From the NCBI GenBank assembly GCA_963713695.1, contig CAVQMU010000007.1, positions 55,086 through 119,085 on the forward strand: a DNA stretch of 64,000 nt, given 5' to 3'. Every line of letters begins with the position of its first letter. Position 1 is the stretch's first letter. Positions 1 through 8,486 of the stretch are shown piece after piece. A model generated the notes under the pieces. It did no database searches, had not been told where the DNA came from, and worked only from the letters and a program-made list of their open reading frames with translations. Position numbers and translations under genes: made by a program. Origin of the DNA: Rhodoblastus sp963713695. Lineage in GTDB: Bacteria > Pseudomonadota > Alphaproteobacteria > Rhizobiales > Beijerinckiaceae.

Positions 1-77
1 AAACCAAAGCGATTGAACGTCGCGACCGCAAAAGCGGCGAGTTCCGGTTCGTCCTCGATTACGAGCGCAACGGGCAT
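1..77 (-). CDS. Response regulator receiver protein, N-terminal fragment
   Basis: The complement of the first 77 bases opens with ATG and reads MPVALVIEDEPELAAFAVAT and onward, the first beta strand and acidic pocket (E-D-E) of a CheY-like receiver domain. The gene leaves the window at base 1, so its output domain cannot be seen. The stretch is too short for ordinary ORF calling, but the receiver signature is clear. A purine-rich GGAAAG lies just upstream of the ATG on the minus strand. It is probably a two-component or stand-alone response regulator; the partner kinase is not visible. Confidence 0.7.
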   Translation of the reverse strand, partial: MPVALVIEDEPELAAFAVATFNRFG

Positions 78-386
78 AGGCGTGGACCGCTTTCCAATTC
101 TCGATCGTGTCGAACATTGAGCGCGCCGGCGGTTTCGCCTCCATTTTCAAAAAAATGTTTCAGGACGCGGCCAAAGGCTAACACGACCCCGGAAAGCCGA
201 TCAGACCCTCTTTCGCGAGGCGTCGTACCGCTTAATCGGTAGCGGCTGAGGCTTTTACGTTCGAGTCAAAGATTGGAATTGGTCTCCAGGTCTTTGTCCT
301 GTCCTGATCTTTATGCGAGCCGGCGCCCAATTCGCTTGTAACGGACATCCGATTCGAGCGAATACGCTCGAAAGGCGTCGGCGCTT
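78..386. other. Intergenic region, no gene recognised
   Basis: This stretch of about 310 bases separates the end of the solute-binding-protein gene from the start of the response regulator, both on the minus strand. I see no convincing coding frame, RNA gene or strong terminator. It presumably holds the response-regulator promoter, but no clear -35/-10 pair stands out. Confidence 0.4.
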
Positions 387-1326
387 TCAATAAATTCCGA
401 TAGGGAAATATTTCAGGTAGAGCTCGGTCATCACGCCGCGTTCGTCGAGCCTTTGCAGCGCCCAGTCGAGAGTCTGGCGCATGGCGTCGTCGTCGGGCCG
501 CAACCCTATGCCGATTCCCTCGCCGAAATAGGCCGGCTCGAGAAAAGGGCCGCCCTGGAAGGCACAGCAGTCCTGCGCCGCCACGCTGTTCATCCAGATG
601 GCCAGCGTGATCGCATCGCCGAAGGCGAGTTCGATCTCCTTGTCACGCAGGGCGGCCATCAGTTCGTTGCGATCCGGAAACGACTTGATGTGCGACGCTG
701 CGTAAAAAGCGCGCAAAAAGGCCTCGTGCGCGCTGCCGGCCTCCACGCCGATCGTGGCGTGGCGCAAACCTTCGGGACGCACGTCCAGGTTCCGTCCTCC
801 AACGAGGCCGACGAAGCGCGCTGGCGTCAGGTAATAGGGGGCGGTGAAGCGCGCCTTGCCCAGCGTCGCCGGACCTTCCCTGAGCGAGGCGATCACCGCG
901 TCGCCTTCCCCGGCGTCGAGCGCGTCGAGCAGATTGTCCCAACGGCGCGGCTGGATCGTGCAGACAACCTTCAGTTCGTCGCAAAGCGCCCTGGCGATGT
1001 CGATATTGTATCCGGCCAGCGCGCCGTCGCCGCCGAGGAATTCGAATGGCGGGTAATCGTCGGCGGTGAGAAAGCGGATCGGCTTTTTCAACGCGGCGTC
1101 GGGAGCAACTGGCCGGTTGCGGGGATCGAACAGGCTGGGAACGAAAACCGTCTGTTCCCATGGGTTTTTGGGCGGCAGTCTCGCCGGCGACGCAACCCAG
1201 CGGTAGAAACACGCATAAAACCAATGGGATAAGCAAGGGTTCGACAAAGAATGCCTTGGCCTTGAGCGTGATATCGCGGATAAAGGCCCTGCGCATTTGC
1301 CCTGTCGCTTCCCAGTCGTTCATCAT
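387..1326 (-). CDS. Periplasmic amino-acid-type solute-binding protein (SBP_bac_3), frameshifted
   Basis: The main body resembles family 3 extracellular solute-binding proteins: a lobe starting PIRFLTADDYPPFEF, then GYNIDIARALCDEL, a hinge, and a second lobe ending near YLKYFPIGIY. It would bind a small polar solute in the periplasm. The signal sequence (hydrophobic LLIPLVLCVFLPLGC) sits in another frame just upstream. The two frames join if one base is lost or gained at the T run near 1163-1168, so the real gene probably starts at ATG 1326 or 1296. No permease or ATPase gene is adjacent, so it may be an orphan receptor. The start at 1326 abuts the divergent glycosyltransferase start at 1325. 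Confidence 0.65.
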
Positions 1327-3370
1327 GAGACGTGGCTTCTTATACAACAGTGAATTTCCCTTTGCAGCCGGTGAAACGGCGCCTGTGGCGCTGCCTCCGG
1401 AAATCGCCTTTCTCGAACACGCTTCCCAAGAAATCGCCTCCCAAGAAATCGCATCCCAAGAAATCGCATCCCAAGACATTGCTTCTGATGAAATCGCTTC
1501 TTCGGGCAAGATAACCGTCATGCGCGACTCTCTCGAGATCGCCGCGCGCAAGGCGCGCGCGCAGGGCGTCGGCGCGGATGAAGCGCTGATCGCCGAGGGG
1601 TTGATCGGGGAAGACGTCTATTACAGGGCGCTGGCGGCCCGGCTCGGATGTCCTTGCATCGAACGCGCCGCAGCCCTCGCGCCCGGCTTCGACTATCGCG
1701 CCGCCCTGCGCGCCGGCGTCGCGCGCGCCGACCCGGATCGTGAAACCTTCGACTGGCTGATGGCGCCGCGCGGCCCGCAGGTCGTTGCGATGCTGCGCAT
1801 GGCGGACGAGGGGACGACGCGGCGGCGCATCGCGATTTGCGCGCCCGGCGTTTTCTCGGCCCTGGTGCGGGCGACGGCCCGCGCCGCCCTTTCGGACGAC
1901 GCCAGTTTCGCCCTTTCGCGCGCGGACGCCAGGCTTTCGGCCAATGCGCCCAAGGTGCGCTGGAGCAATTATTTCGCTTTGTGCCTCAGCGCGGTCGTTC
2001 TGTTCGGACTGGCGGTCGCCTCGCCGAGCTTTCTGCAGATCGTCTCGATCGTCATGTCCCTGTTCTTTCTCGGCGGCGTCTACGTGCGCCTCTGCGCCAG
2101 CGCCGCAAGCCTGCTGGCGCGAAAGAAGAAGACGGAACTGCTGTCCGACCGCGATCTCCCGACCTATACGATCCTCGCGCCCATGTATCGCGAGGCGAGC
2201 GTCGCCGCGCAATTCGTCGCGGCTTTGAAGCGGCTCGACTATCCCCCGGCGAAACTCGAAATCAAATTCGTGATCGAGGATGACGACCGGGCGACCGGCG
2301 AGGCGCTGCGACGGGCCGGGCTCGCGCCAAACATGGAAATTGTCGTGGCGCCCGCCGGCAGTCCCCGCACCAAGCCGCGGGCGATGAATGCGGCGCTGCC
2401 GCTGGCGCGGGGAGACCTGCTGACGATCTTCGACGCCGAGGACCGGCCCGAGCGCGACCAGTTGCGGGTGGCGGCCGCAACCTTCGCGGCGGCGGGGCCG
2501 CGGGTCGCCTGTCTCCAGGCGCGGCTGGTCGTGGACAATGCCGGCGAAAGCCCTTGGGCCTATTTCTTCGCCATCGGCTATGCGTCCCTGTTCGACGCGC
2601 TCAATCCCGGCCTCGCCCTGCTCGGACTGCCGTTGCCGCTTGGCGGCACGTCCAATCATTTTCGCACGCGCCTCTTGCGCCGGGTGGCGGGTTGGGACGC
2701 CTGGAACGTCACCGAGGACGCCGACCTGGGGCTGCGATTCGCCCGTTTAGGCTACCAGGTGGGGATGATCAATTCGGCGACCTACGAGGACGCGCCGCTG
2801 GATTTCTCGACCTGGCTCGGCCAGCGGGCGCGCTGGATGAAGGGCTGGATGCAGACGCTCGCGGTGTTCCTCGGCGCGCCCGCGGGGCACATCAGGACGA
2901 TGGGCGGCTTCCAGGCCTTCGCCGCCCTGAGCGCGATGGTCTGCATCATCGCCGGACCGCTCTATGGCCCGTTTTACGGCCTGCGCCTGATGGCGGACCT
3001 TTTTTGCGGAGACTTGCTCTCGCCGAAGACCCTTGCCGATACGATCTCCGCCAGCCTCAGCCTGAGCGTGGCTGTTTTCGGCCTGCTGGGCTATGTCCTG
3101 CCGAACCTCATCGGCATGAGCCGAAGGCGCATCGCCCCGTCCTGGCGCATGCTGCTTGGCCCGCTTTACCTGCTGGCGATGAGTTTCGCCAGCTGGCGCG
3201 CCCTGTGGGAATGGACGCGGCGACCCTTCGTATGGACCAAGACCGAACACGCCCCGCGCGCTTTGCCTGAAAAGGTCTTGGGCGGAGGCGAGGGTCAGGC
3301 CGCCCCGGGCTTCAGGAACGTCCCGGCCAGCGCGTCGGCGATCAGCTTGCGCGTGTTGTCGACGCCGTAA
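1325..3370 (+). CDS. Membrane-anchored family 2 glycosyltransferase with N-terminal GspE-like domain
   Basis: The protein has about 680 residues. An N-terminal segment (VGADEALIAEGLIGEDVYYR and following) resembles the GspE/MshEN-type N domain often fused to rhizobial glycosyltransferases. A pair of membrane helices follows near residues 220-260, then a GT2 catalytic domain with an acidic EDDD cluster near residue 318, FDAEDRPE (DXD-like), TEDADLG and the processive-type QRARW motif near residue 500. C-terminal membrane helices follow. This layout fits cellulose-synthase-like polysaccharide synthases, substrate unknown. ATG 1325 is chosen because PPEIAFLE, which I associate with this family, lies downstream of it; ATG 1520 is possible. 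A run of ASQEI pentapeptides (1421-1495) interrupts the N-terminus. The 3' end overlaps convergent lysK by 76 bases. Confidence 0.75.
   Translation: MRRGFLYNSEFPFAAGETAPVALPPEIAFLEHASQEIASQEIASQEIASQDIASDEIASSGKITVMRDSLEIAARKARAQGVGADEALIAEGLIGEDVYYRALAARLGCPCIERAAALAPGFDYRAALRAGVARADPDRETFDWLMAPRGPQVVAMLRMADEGTTRRRIAICAPGVFSALVRATARAALSDDASFALSRADARLSANAPKVRWSNYFALCLSAVVLFGLAVASPSFLQIVSIVMSLFFLGGVYVRLCASAASLLARKKKTELLSDRDLPTYTILAPMYREASVAAQFVAALKRLDYPPAKLEIKFVIEDDDRATGEALRRAGLAPNMEIVVAPAGSPRTKPRAMNAALPLARGDLLTIFDAEDRPERDQLRVAAATFAAAGPRVACLQARLVVDNAGESPWAYFFAIGYASLFDALNPGLALLGLPLPLGGTSNHFRTRLLRRVAGWDAWNVTEDADLGLRFARLGYQVGMINSATYEDAPLDFSTWLGQRARWMKGWMQTLAVFLGAPAGHIRTMGGFQAFAALSAMVCIIAGPLYGPFYGLRLMADLFCGDLLSPKTLADTISASLSLSVAVFGLLGYVLPNLIGMSRRRIAPSWRMLLGPLYLLAMSFASWRALWEWTRRPFVWTKTEHAPRALPEKVLGGGEGQAAPGFRNVPASASAISLRVLSTP
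1421..1495 (+). repeat. 15-bp tandem repeat (five units) inside the glycosyltransferase gene
   Basis: Five consecutive 15-base units of the form GCNTCCCAAGAAATC, the last two diverged, encode ASQEI-ASQEI-ASQEI-ASQDI-ASDEI. Because the unit is a multiple of three, copy-number change keeps the frame. Confidence 0.9.
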
Positions 3371-4974
3371 AGCGCCACGAACGAGCCAAAGCGCGGCCCG
3401 CGATCCTCGCCGAGCAGCACCTGGTAGAGCATGTTGAACCAGTCGTTCGACACGCCCGGCCGTTCCGGCGTCGCGCCCTTGGCCTGGAGGTTCTGGTAGC
3501 GGGGGATCGGACGCGCCACGTCGTAGAGCAGGGTCTGGACCTCTTCCGCGCTCGCGCCCGCAGGCAGGCCGGCCAAGGCCTCCTCCAGCTTTTCGAGCGC
3601 CTCGCGCTCCACCTCGTCGGCGGCGCGATAGCGCTTCTTCGGCTTCACGAAATCACGGAAATAGGCGACGGCGTAGCCGATCATCGCGTCAAGGCGCGGA
3701 AATTTTTCAGGGCTGACGCCCGGCGCATAGCGGCGCAGAAAACCCCAGAGCACGGCGGGGTCCTCGCTGCTGGCGACGGCCGCGAGATTGAGCAGCATGC
3801 CGAAGGAAATCGCCGTGCCCTTGGCGTCGCCTTGATGGGCGATGAATTCGGGCGCCGGGGGCTCGCCGGCATGGATGTGCCAGGCGGGATTGCCGAGCCG
3901 CAATTTCCAGTCCTGGCGCGGATAAGCGTCGAGAAAGGCGAGATATTCGTCGACTGCGCGCGGAATCACATCGAAATAGAGCTTTTTGGCCTCGCGCGGC
4001 TTCCAGTACATGAAGAAGGACAGGCTTTCGGGGCTGGCGTAGCGCAGCCATTCGTCGATCGTCAGGCCGTTGCCCCTCGACTTGGAAATTTTTTGGCCCT
4101 GGTCGTCGAGAAACAGCTCGTAGTTGAAGCCTTCCGGCGGCGTCCCGTCGAGCGCGCGGGCGATTTCGCCCGAGAGTTTTACGGAATCGATCAGGTCCTT
4201 GCCGGCCATTTCATAGTCGACGCCGAGCGCGCACCAGCGCATCGCCCAGTCGGGCTTCCATTGCAGCTTGCAATGTCCCGATGTCACCGGCGTCTCGAAT
4301 TTCTCGCCCGTTTCCGGGTCGGTCCAGGCGACGAGGCCTCTGGCGGCGTCGATTTCGTCGAGCGAGACCTGCATGACGACGCCGGTGCGCGGATGGATCG
4401 GCAGGAAGGGCGCGTAGGACGCGGCGCGCTCGGCGCGCAGCGAGGGCAGCATGACCTTCTGGATCGCGTCGTAGCGCGCCAGCATCTTCAGCAGCGTCGT
4501 GTCGAAACGGCCGGATTGGTAATATTCGGTCGAGGAGGCGAATTCGTAGTCGAAGCCGAAATGGTCGAGGAAGGCGCGAAGGCGGGCGTTGTTATGCGCG
4601 CCGAAACTCGGATATTCGCCGAAGGGATCGGGAACTTGCGTCAGCGGCTTGCCGAGATGTGCGGCGACCAGCTCCTTGTTGGGAATGTTTTCGGGGATCT
4701 TTCGCAAGCCGTCGAGATCGTCGGAAAAGGCGAGAAGCCTCGTGGCGATGGCGCCGCCGGTCAGCGTGACAAAGGCGTGGCGCACCATGGTCGTGCGCGC
4801 AACCTCGCCGAAAGTGCCGATATGCGGCAGACCCGAGGGGCCATACCCCGTCTCGAACAGCACCTGCTTTTGGCCCGTGCGCTCGACTCTCGCCACGAGT
4901 TTCTTCGCTTCCTCGAACGGCCAGGCGGAGGATTGGCGGGCGAAGTCGAGGAGTTCGGGCGCGATGTCCATCAT
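3295..4974 (-). CDS. lysK: Lysyl-tRNA synthetase, class I
   Basis: This is a complete class I lysyl-tRNA synthetase of about 560 residues, which charges tRNA-Lys in the cytoplasm. The class I ATP-binding signature appears as GLPHIGTF at residues 48-55, and the KMSKS-type loop as KISKS near residue 295. ATG 4974 (a double ATG) is chosen because family homology begins there (MDIAPELLDFARQS); the open frame runs on to 5313 without similarity. Length matches the family. The gene is divergent from the DUF952-pyrD pair. Class I LysRS is usual in many alphaproteobacteria in place of the class II enzyme, and no class II lysS is seen here. Confidence 0.95.
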   Translation of the reverse strand: MMDIAPELLDFARQSSAWPFEEAKKLVARVERTGQKQVLFETGYGPSGLPHIGTFGEVARTTMVRHAFVTLTGGAIATRLLAFSDDLDGLRKIPENIPNKELVAAHLGKPLTQVPDPFGEYPSFGAHNNARLRAFLDHFGFDYEFASSTEYYQSGRFDTTLLKMLARYDAIQKVMLPSLRAERAASYAPFLPIHPRTGVVMQVSLDEIDAARGLVAWTDPETGEKFETPVTSGHCKLQWKPDWAMRWCALGVDYEMAGKDLIDSVKLSGEIARALDGTPPEGFNYELFLDDQGQKISKSRGNGLTIDEWLRYASPESLSFFMYWKPREAKKLYFDVIPRAVDEYLAFLDAYPRQDWKLRLGNPAWHIHAGEPPAPEFIAHQGDAKGTAISFGMLLNLAAVASSEDPAVLWGFLRRYAPGVSPEKFPRLDAMIGYAVAYFRDFVKPKKRYRAADEVEREALEKLEEALAGLPAGASAEEVQTLLYDVARPIPRYQNLQAKGATPERPGVSNDWFNMLYQVLLGEDRGPRFGSFVALYGVDNTRKLIADALAGTFLKPGAA

Positions 4975-5190
4975 ATCAGGTAAAACACGGGCGAAAGCTT
5001 CGCCGCCTCCGGTTGCGGGCGTCGGAAAAACGCCCGTCTTTTCGACGGGCTGTGGAAGCGCCGTTTTTAACCGGCGCCACGCCACAGCGCTAGTCTTTCT
5101 CGGCAAAAGGCCGCAAAAATGACGAATTCGCGTCGAACCGTCCCGGCCAAGACTGGCGGAGCGCGGGGAAAGATGCTGTAAATCCCCTTG

Positions 5191-5553
5191 ATGGCGCGGG
5201 GTTCCAGCTTGGCTCTCATTTACAAGATCATGACGGCGGAGGCCTGGGATGAGGCCATGTCCCGGGGGCGTTTCGACGGTTCTCCCGTCGATCTCGCCGA
5301 TGGCTTCATCCATTTCTCAACCAGGGCGCAGGTCGCGGACACCGCGGCTAGGCATTTTTCCGGACTGCCAGGCCTGACGCTGGTCGGAGTGGAGGAGGCG
5401 GAACTCGGCGAAAAGCTCGTCTACGAGGTTTCGCGCGGGGGCGCGCTGTTCCCGCATCTTTATGGCCCCCTGCCGACGGCGCTCGCCTGTCTCGCGCTTC
5501 CCCTGAAACTTGGCGCGGATGGCGCGCATGATCTTTCCGGACTTCCCGAATGA
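5191..5553 (+). CDS. DUF952 domain protein
   Basis: The protein has about 120 residues with the DUF952 pattern: an N-terminal IYKIMTAEAWDEA, the conserved DGFIHFST core near residue 40, then a glutamate-rich strand (GVEEAELGEKLVYE) and a FPHLYGPLP turn. The family has no established reaction, but the fold resembles ADP-ribosyltransferase-like small proteins. An in-frame TTG directly precedes the ATG at 5191. The stop overlaps the pyrD start (ATGATGG), so the two genes are probably translationally coupled, an arrangement known from other alphaproteobacteria. Confidence 0.85.
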   Translation: MARGSSLALIYKIMTAEAWDEAMSRGRFDGSPVDLADGFIHFSTRAQVADTAARHFSGLPGLTLVGVEEAELGEKLVYEVSRGGALFPHLYGPLPTALACLALPLKLGADGAHDLSGLPE

Positions 5554-6622
5554 TGGCGTTTTTCGATTCCTTCGCCTTGCCGTTCCTGCACGCCATCAAG
5601 GCCGAGACCGCGCATAACCTGACCGTCTTCGCGCTGGAGCATTTTCCGCTTCCGCCAGCCCCGCTCGACGACGGCCGGCTCGCCACCAATGTGTTTGGGC
5701 TCGATTTTCCCAATCCCCTGGGCATGGCCGCGGGTTTCGACAAGGACGCCCGCGTCGCCGACGCCATCCTGCAACTCGGTTTCGGCTTCACCGAGGCCGG
5801 CACGCTGACGCCGCGCGCCCAACCGGGCAACGCCAAGCCAAGGCTGTTCCGGCTGCATGAGGATCGCGGCGTCATCAACCGCTTCGGCTTCAACAACCGC
5901 GGCCACGACGCCGCGCGCGCAAAGCTTTTGCGGCATGGCGCGCGGACCGGCGTCGTCGGGATCAACATCGGCGCCAACAAGGACGCGACCGATCGCGCGG
6001 CGGATTATGTCGCGGGCGTCGAGGCTTTCGCCGACATCGCCGATTATTTCACGATCAACGTCTCCTCGCCCAACACGCCGGGCCTGCGCGATCTGCAAAA
6101 GGCGGAGGCGCTCGACGACCTGCTCGCCCGCGTGCTCGCGGCGCGCGACAAGCAGGCCGAAAGGCTGCCCGGCGCCCGGTGCTGCTGAAGATCGCGCCCG
6201 ACCTCACGCCGGGCGAACTCGACGGCGTCGTGCGCGTGGCGCGAGCGCGGAAAATTGACGGCATGATCGTCTCCAACACCACCACGATGCGCCCGGACAG
6301 CCTGCGCGACGAGGCCCAATCGGAAACAGGCGGCCTTTCGGGCGCGCCGCTTTTCGCGGCGTCGACGCATATGCTGGCGCAGACTTTCGTTCGCGTCGAA
6401 AGGCAGTTCCCGCTGATCGGCGTCGGCGGGGTGGACGGTCCCGAAGCGGCCTGGGCCAAGATCGAGGCGGGGGCGAGCCTGATCCAGCTCTATTCCGCGC
6501 TGGTCTACGAGGGCATGGGCTTGATCGAACGGATCAAGTCGGGGCTGCTCGCGCATCTCGAAGCGCGTGGGCTGAGCCAGATCGAGCAGGCGGTCGGGAC
6601 TGCGGTCGAGGATTGGGTTTAG
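5550..6622 (+). CDS. pyrD: Dihydroorotate dehydrogenase (quinone), class 2, frameshifted
   Basis: This enzyme of the inner membrane face oxidises dihydroorotate to orotate in pyrimidine synthesis and passes electrons to quinone. Seen are the class 2 N-terminus, GMAAGFDKDA, a GTLTPRAQPGN FMN-binding region, NRFGFNN, the catalytic serine segment NVSSPNTPGLR and the C-terminal GVGGVDGPEAA phosphate site. The reading frame breaks near 6175: a C appears to be missing from the C run (GGCGCCCGG where GGCGCCCCGG restores LPGAPVLLKIAPDLT). Without correction it is split into 212- and 147-residue pieces. Conservation on both sides argues for a sequence error rather than a dead gene. Confidence 0.9.
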
Positions 6623-6671
6623 GCGGCAGTGGTTTGAGGACTTGCGCCCAGGCGAGAGCCAGGCGCGCGCC

Positions 6672-8213
6672 TTACCCGCCGAGTCCCATCAATTCGCGCA
6701 TCTTGGCGGCATAGCCATAGACATCCCCGAAATGCTCGAGCCGCCCCTGATCGTTGGCCGTCAGCGTGAAATAGACGATGTGGATCGGCAGCGGCGTCGG
6801 CAGGTTGACGCGCCGCTCGCTCTTGCCGAGCATTTTCTTGAGCTTTTCCTCGCTCCAGCCGTGGTCCGCGCCGAGCAGCGCCACCGCGAACTGGAAGGGC
6901 TGGTCGACGCGCACGCAGCCATGGCTCAGGGCGCGGCGGGCGCTGGCGAACAGACTGCGTGTCGGCGTGTCGTGCAGATAGACGGAATAATTGTTCGGGA
7001 AGATGAACTTGATCCGCCCCAGCGCATTGCGCTCGCCGGGCTCCTGCCGGACATGCAGCTTCCCGTGGACGTAGCGGACGGAATAGCCCATGCGGCTGAG
7101 CGCGCCGAGCTTGTTCATCATTTCGTTCTTGATAATCAACTCGGGCACGTTCCAGGAGGGGTTGACGATCAAATATTCCAGCTTGCTCGAAAAGAGCGGC
7201 GTTTCCTTGGTCGGCTGTCCCACGATGACGCGCGTGCTCAGGGCAAGCGCGTTGTCGCGGTAAAGTCTCGACGTGAATTCGGGAACATTGACCACGATCC
7301 GGTCCGCGCCGGGGTCGCGCGGCTGCCAGCGCCAGAATTCCATATTGGCGAGAATTTCGGCCTCGAGCGCGGCGCCGCGCTCGAGGGGCTCGGGCGACGG
7401 CGTCGCTGGCCCGTTTGTGGCGCTTGCCGTGCGAGGCGGGCGTGAGGAGCGCCACGGTCGCGGGTTCGGTTCGCAGCTGCGCCAGTTTGTCGCGCAAGGC
7501 GATATAGCCGGGGGATTGCGGATTGTAGGATTGCAACTTGCTGTCGGCGTCCGGCGCCTGTGCGACGTCCTGCAGGGCTTGAGCCGGCGCACGATTTCGG
7601 GTTTCGAGCCGATCAGGTCGGAAAGCCGCGCGGGATCGACCCGGCCGCCGCTGGCCTGCGAGGCGTAGCCGGCGACCGCTTCGGACAAGGCGACGTCGCC
7701 GAGCGCCAGCGACGCCTCCGGCCCCTGGTCAAGCGCATAGACGCGGTAGGCGCGCAGGTCGAGCCCGTCGTCCGGCGCGTGCTGCAACCTCTGGAAGGCG
7801 GCGCGGGCGGCTGGCGTCCACTTGCCCTTGTCCAGCCAGAGCGGCGCATCGCCCCTGCCCGCATAAAAGGCCGAGACCGCCTGCATCTGCGCGCGAATTT
7901 CGGGTGTGATGCGGCCGGCCTCGGAAGCTGCGCGCAGCAGGGCGGCGCGGATGGCGCGATTGGCGGCTGGCTTGTCCGGCCCTATTTTCTCGCCCAGAGC
8001 AGGCTTCGCATCGGAAGGCTTGGCATCGGAAGACTTGGCGTCGGAAGGCTTGGCGTCGGCGGGCTTGGTCTCCGGCTGGGCGGGCGTCGTCGCCTGGGCG
8101 GGGGCGGCGTCATTGGCGCGAGCTTCGCCGCGACCGGGGCCGACCGGCGCAAGAAGCGCGGCCAAAGCGATCGCCGTCGTCGCGCAGAAGCCTGCCGAGC
8201 CGAGCCGAGACAT
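6672..8213 (-). CDS. YcbB-like L,D-transpeptidase, periplasmic
   Basis: This peptidoglycan cross-linking enzyme forms or edits 3-3 crosslinks or anchors. ATG 8213 is preceded by a GGTGTTGGGA stretch. A signal peptide comes first (ATTAIALAALLAPV), then an Ala/Pro/Lys-rich linker with repeated SDAKP units. A scaffold domain follows (FYAGRGDAPLWLDKGKWTPA, DGLDLRAYRV), then the YkuD catalytic domain with the SHGCVRV active-site cysteine motif. In the middle, about 50 codons (roughly 7390-7580) read correctly only in another frame (LQSYNPQSPGYIALRDKLAQ), so two compensating single-base errors are likely. One is a missing G after CTCAAG near 7579. The overall length of about 510 residues is normal for the group. 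Confidence 0.85.
   Translation of the reverse strand: MSRLGSAGFCATTAIALAALLAPVGPGRGEARANDAAPAQATTPAQPETKPADAKPSDAKSSDAKPSDAKPALGEKIGPDKPAANRAIRAALLRAASEAGRITPEIRAQMQAVSAFYAGRGDAPLWLDKGKWTPAARAAFQRLQHAPDDGLDLRAYRVYALDQGPEASLALGDVALSEAVAGYASQASGGRVDPARLSDLIGSKPEIVRRLKPCRTSHRRRTPTASCNPTIRNPPAISPCATNWRSCEPNPRPWRSSRPPRTASATNGPATPSPEPLERGAALEAEILANMEFWRWQPRDPGADRIVVNVPEFTSRLYRDNALALSTRVIVGQPTKETPLFSSKLEYLIVNPSWNVPELIIKNEMMNKLGALSRMGYSVRYVHGKLHVRQEPGERNALGRIKFIFPNNYSVYLHDTPTRSLFASARRALSHGCVRVDQPFQFAVALLGADHGWSEEKLKKMLGKSERRVNLPTPLPIHIVYFTLTANDQGRLEHFGDVYGYAAKMRELMGLGG
8002..8061 (-). repeat. 15-bp tandem repeat (four units) in the L,D-transpeptidase linker
   Basis: Four adjacent 15-base units, on the plus strand variants of GGCTTGGCRTCGGAA, encode SDAKP-type repeats in the flexible linker after the signal peptide. 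The period keeps the frame when copy number changes. Confidence 0.85.
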
Positions 8214-8486
8214 TCCCAACACCTTTCAACCGGTCCTGAAATCAGCAACCGTTCCCGCAAGATGGCGCCGCCGTCGCGCCAACGCCAATTTTTTCGCAGC
8301 CTTGGCCGATAAATTTTTTTCGTGAGCTTTCGCCCATTCGAGACGGGACGCCCGAGAAAATCAACTGCCGAGCCGCGTTTTCAGGACCTCTCAGGGGAAA
8401 TTTCCGGGGTCGGTGGCGGCGCGGTCACAGCCGGCGCCGGGTCCGATGGCTCGAACACAGCGCAGCAATCTCGAACACAAGTCCGG

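Noticed and set aside
643..1551. A 302-codon minus-strand frame over the solute-binding protein and glycosyltransferase N-terminus
   Set aside because: Only its middle part (signal peptide, about 1180-1326) is real, as the displaced start of the solute-binding protein; the rest is antisense to the repeat or out of frame.
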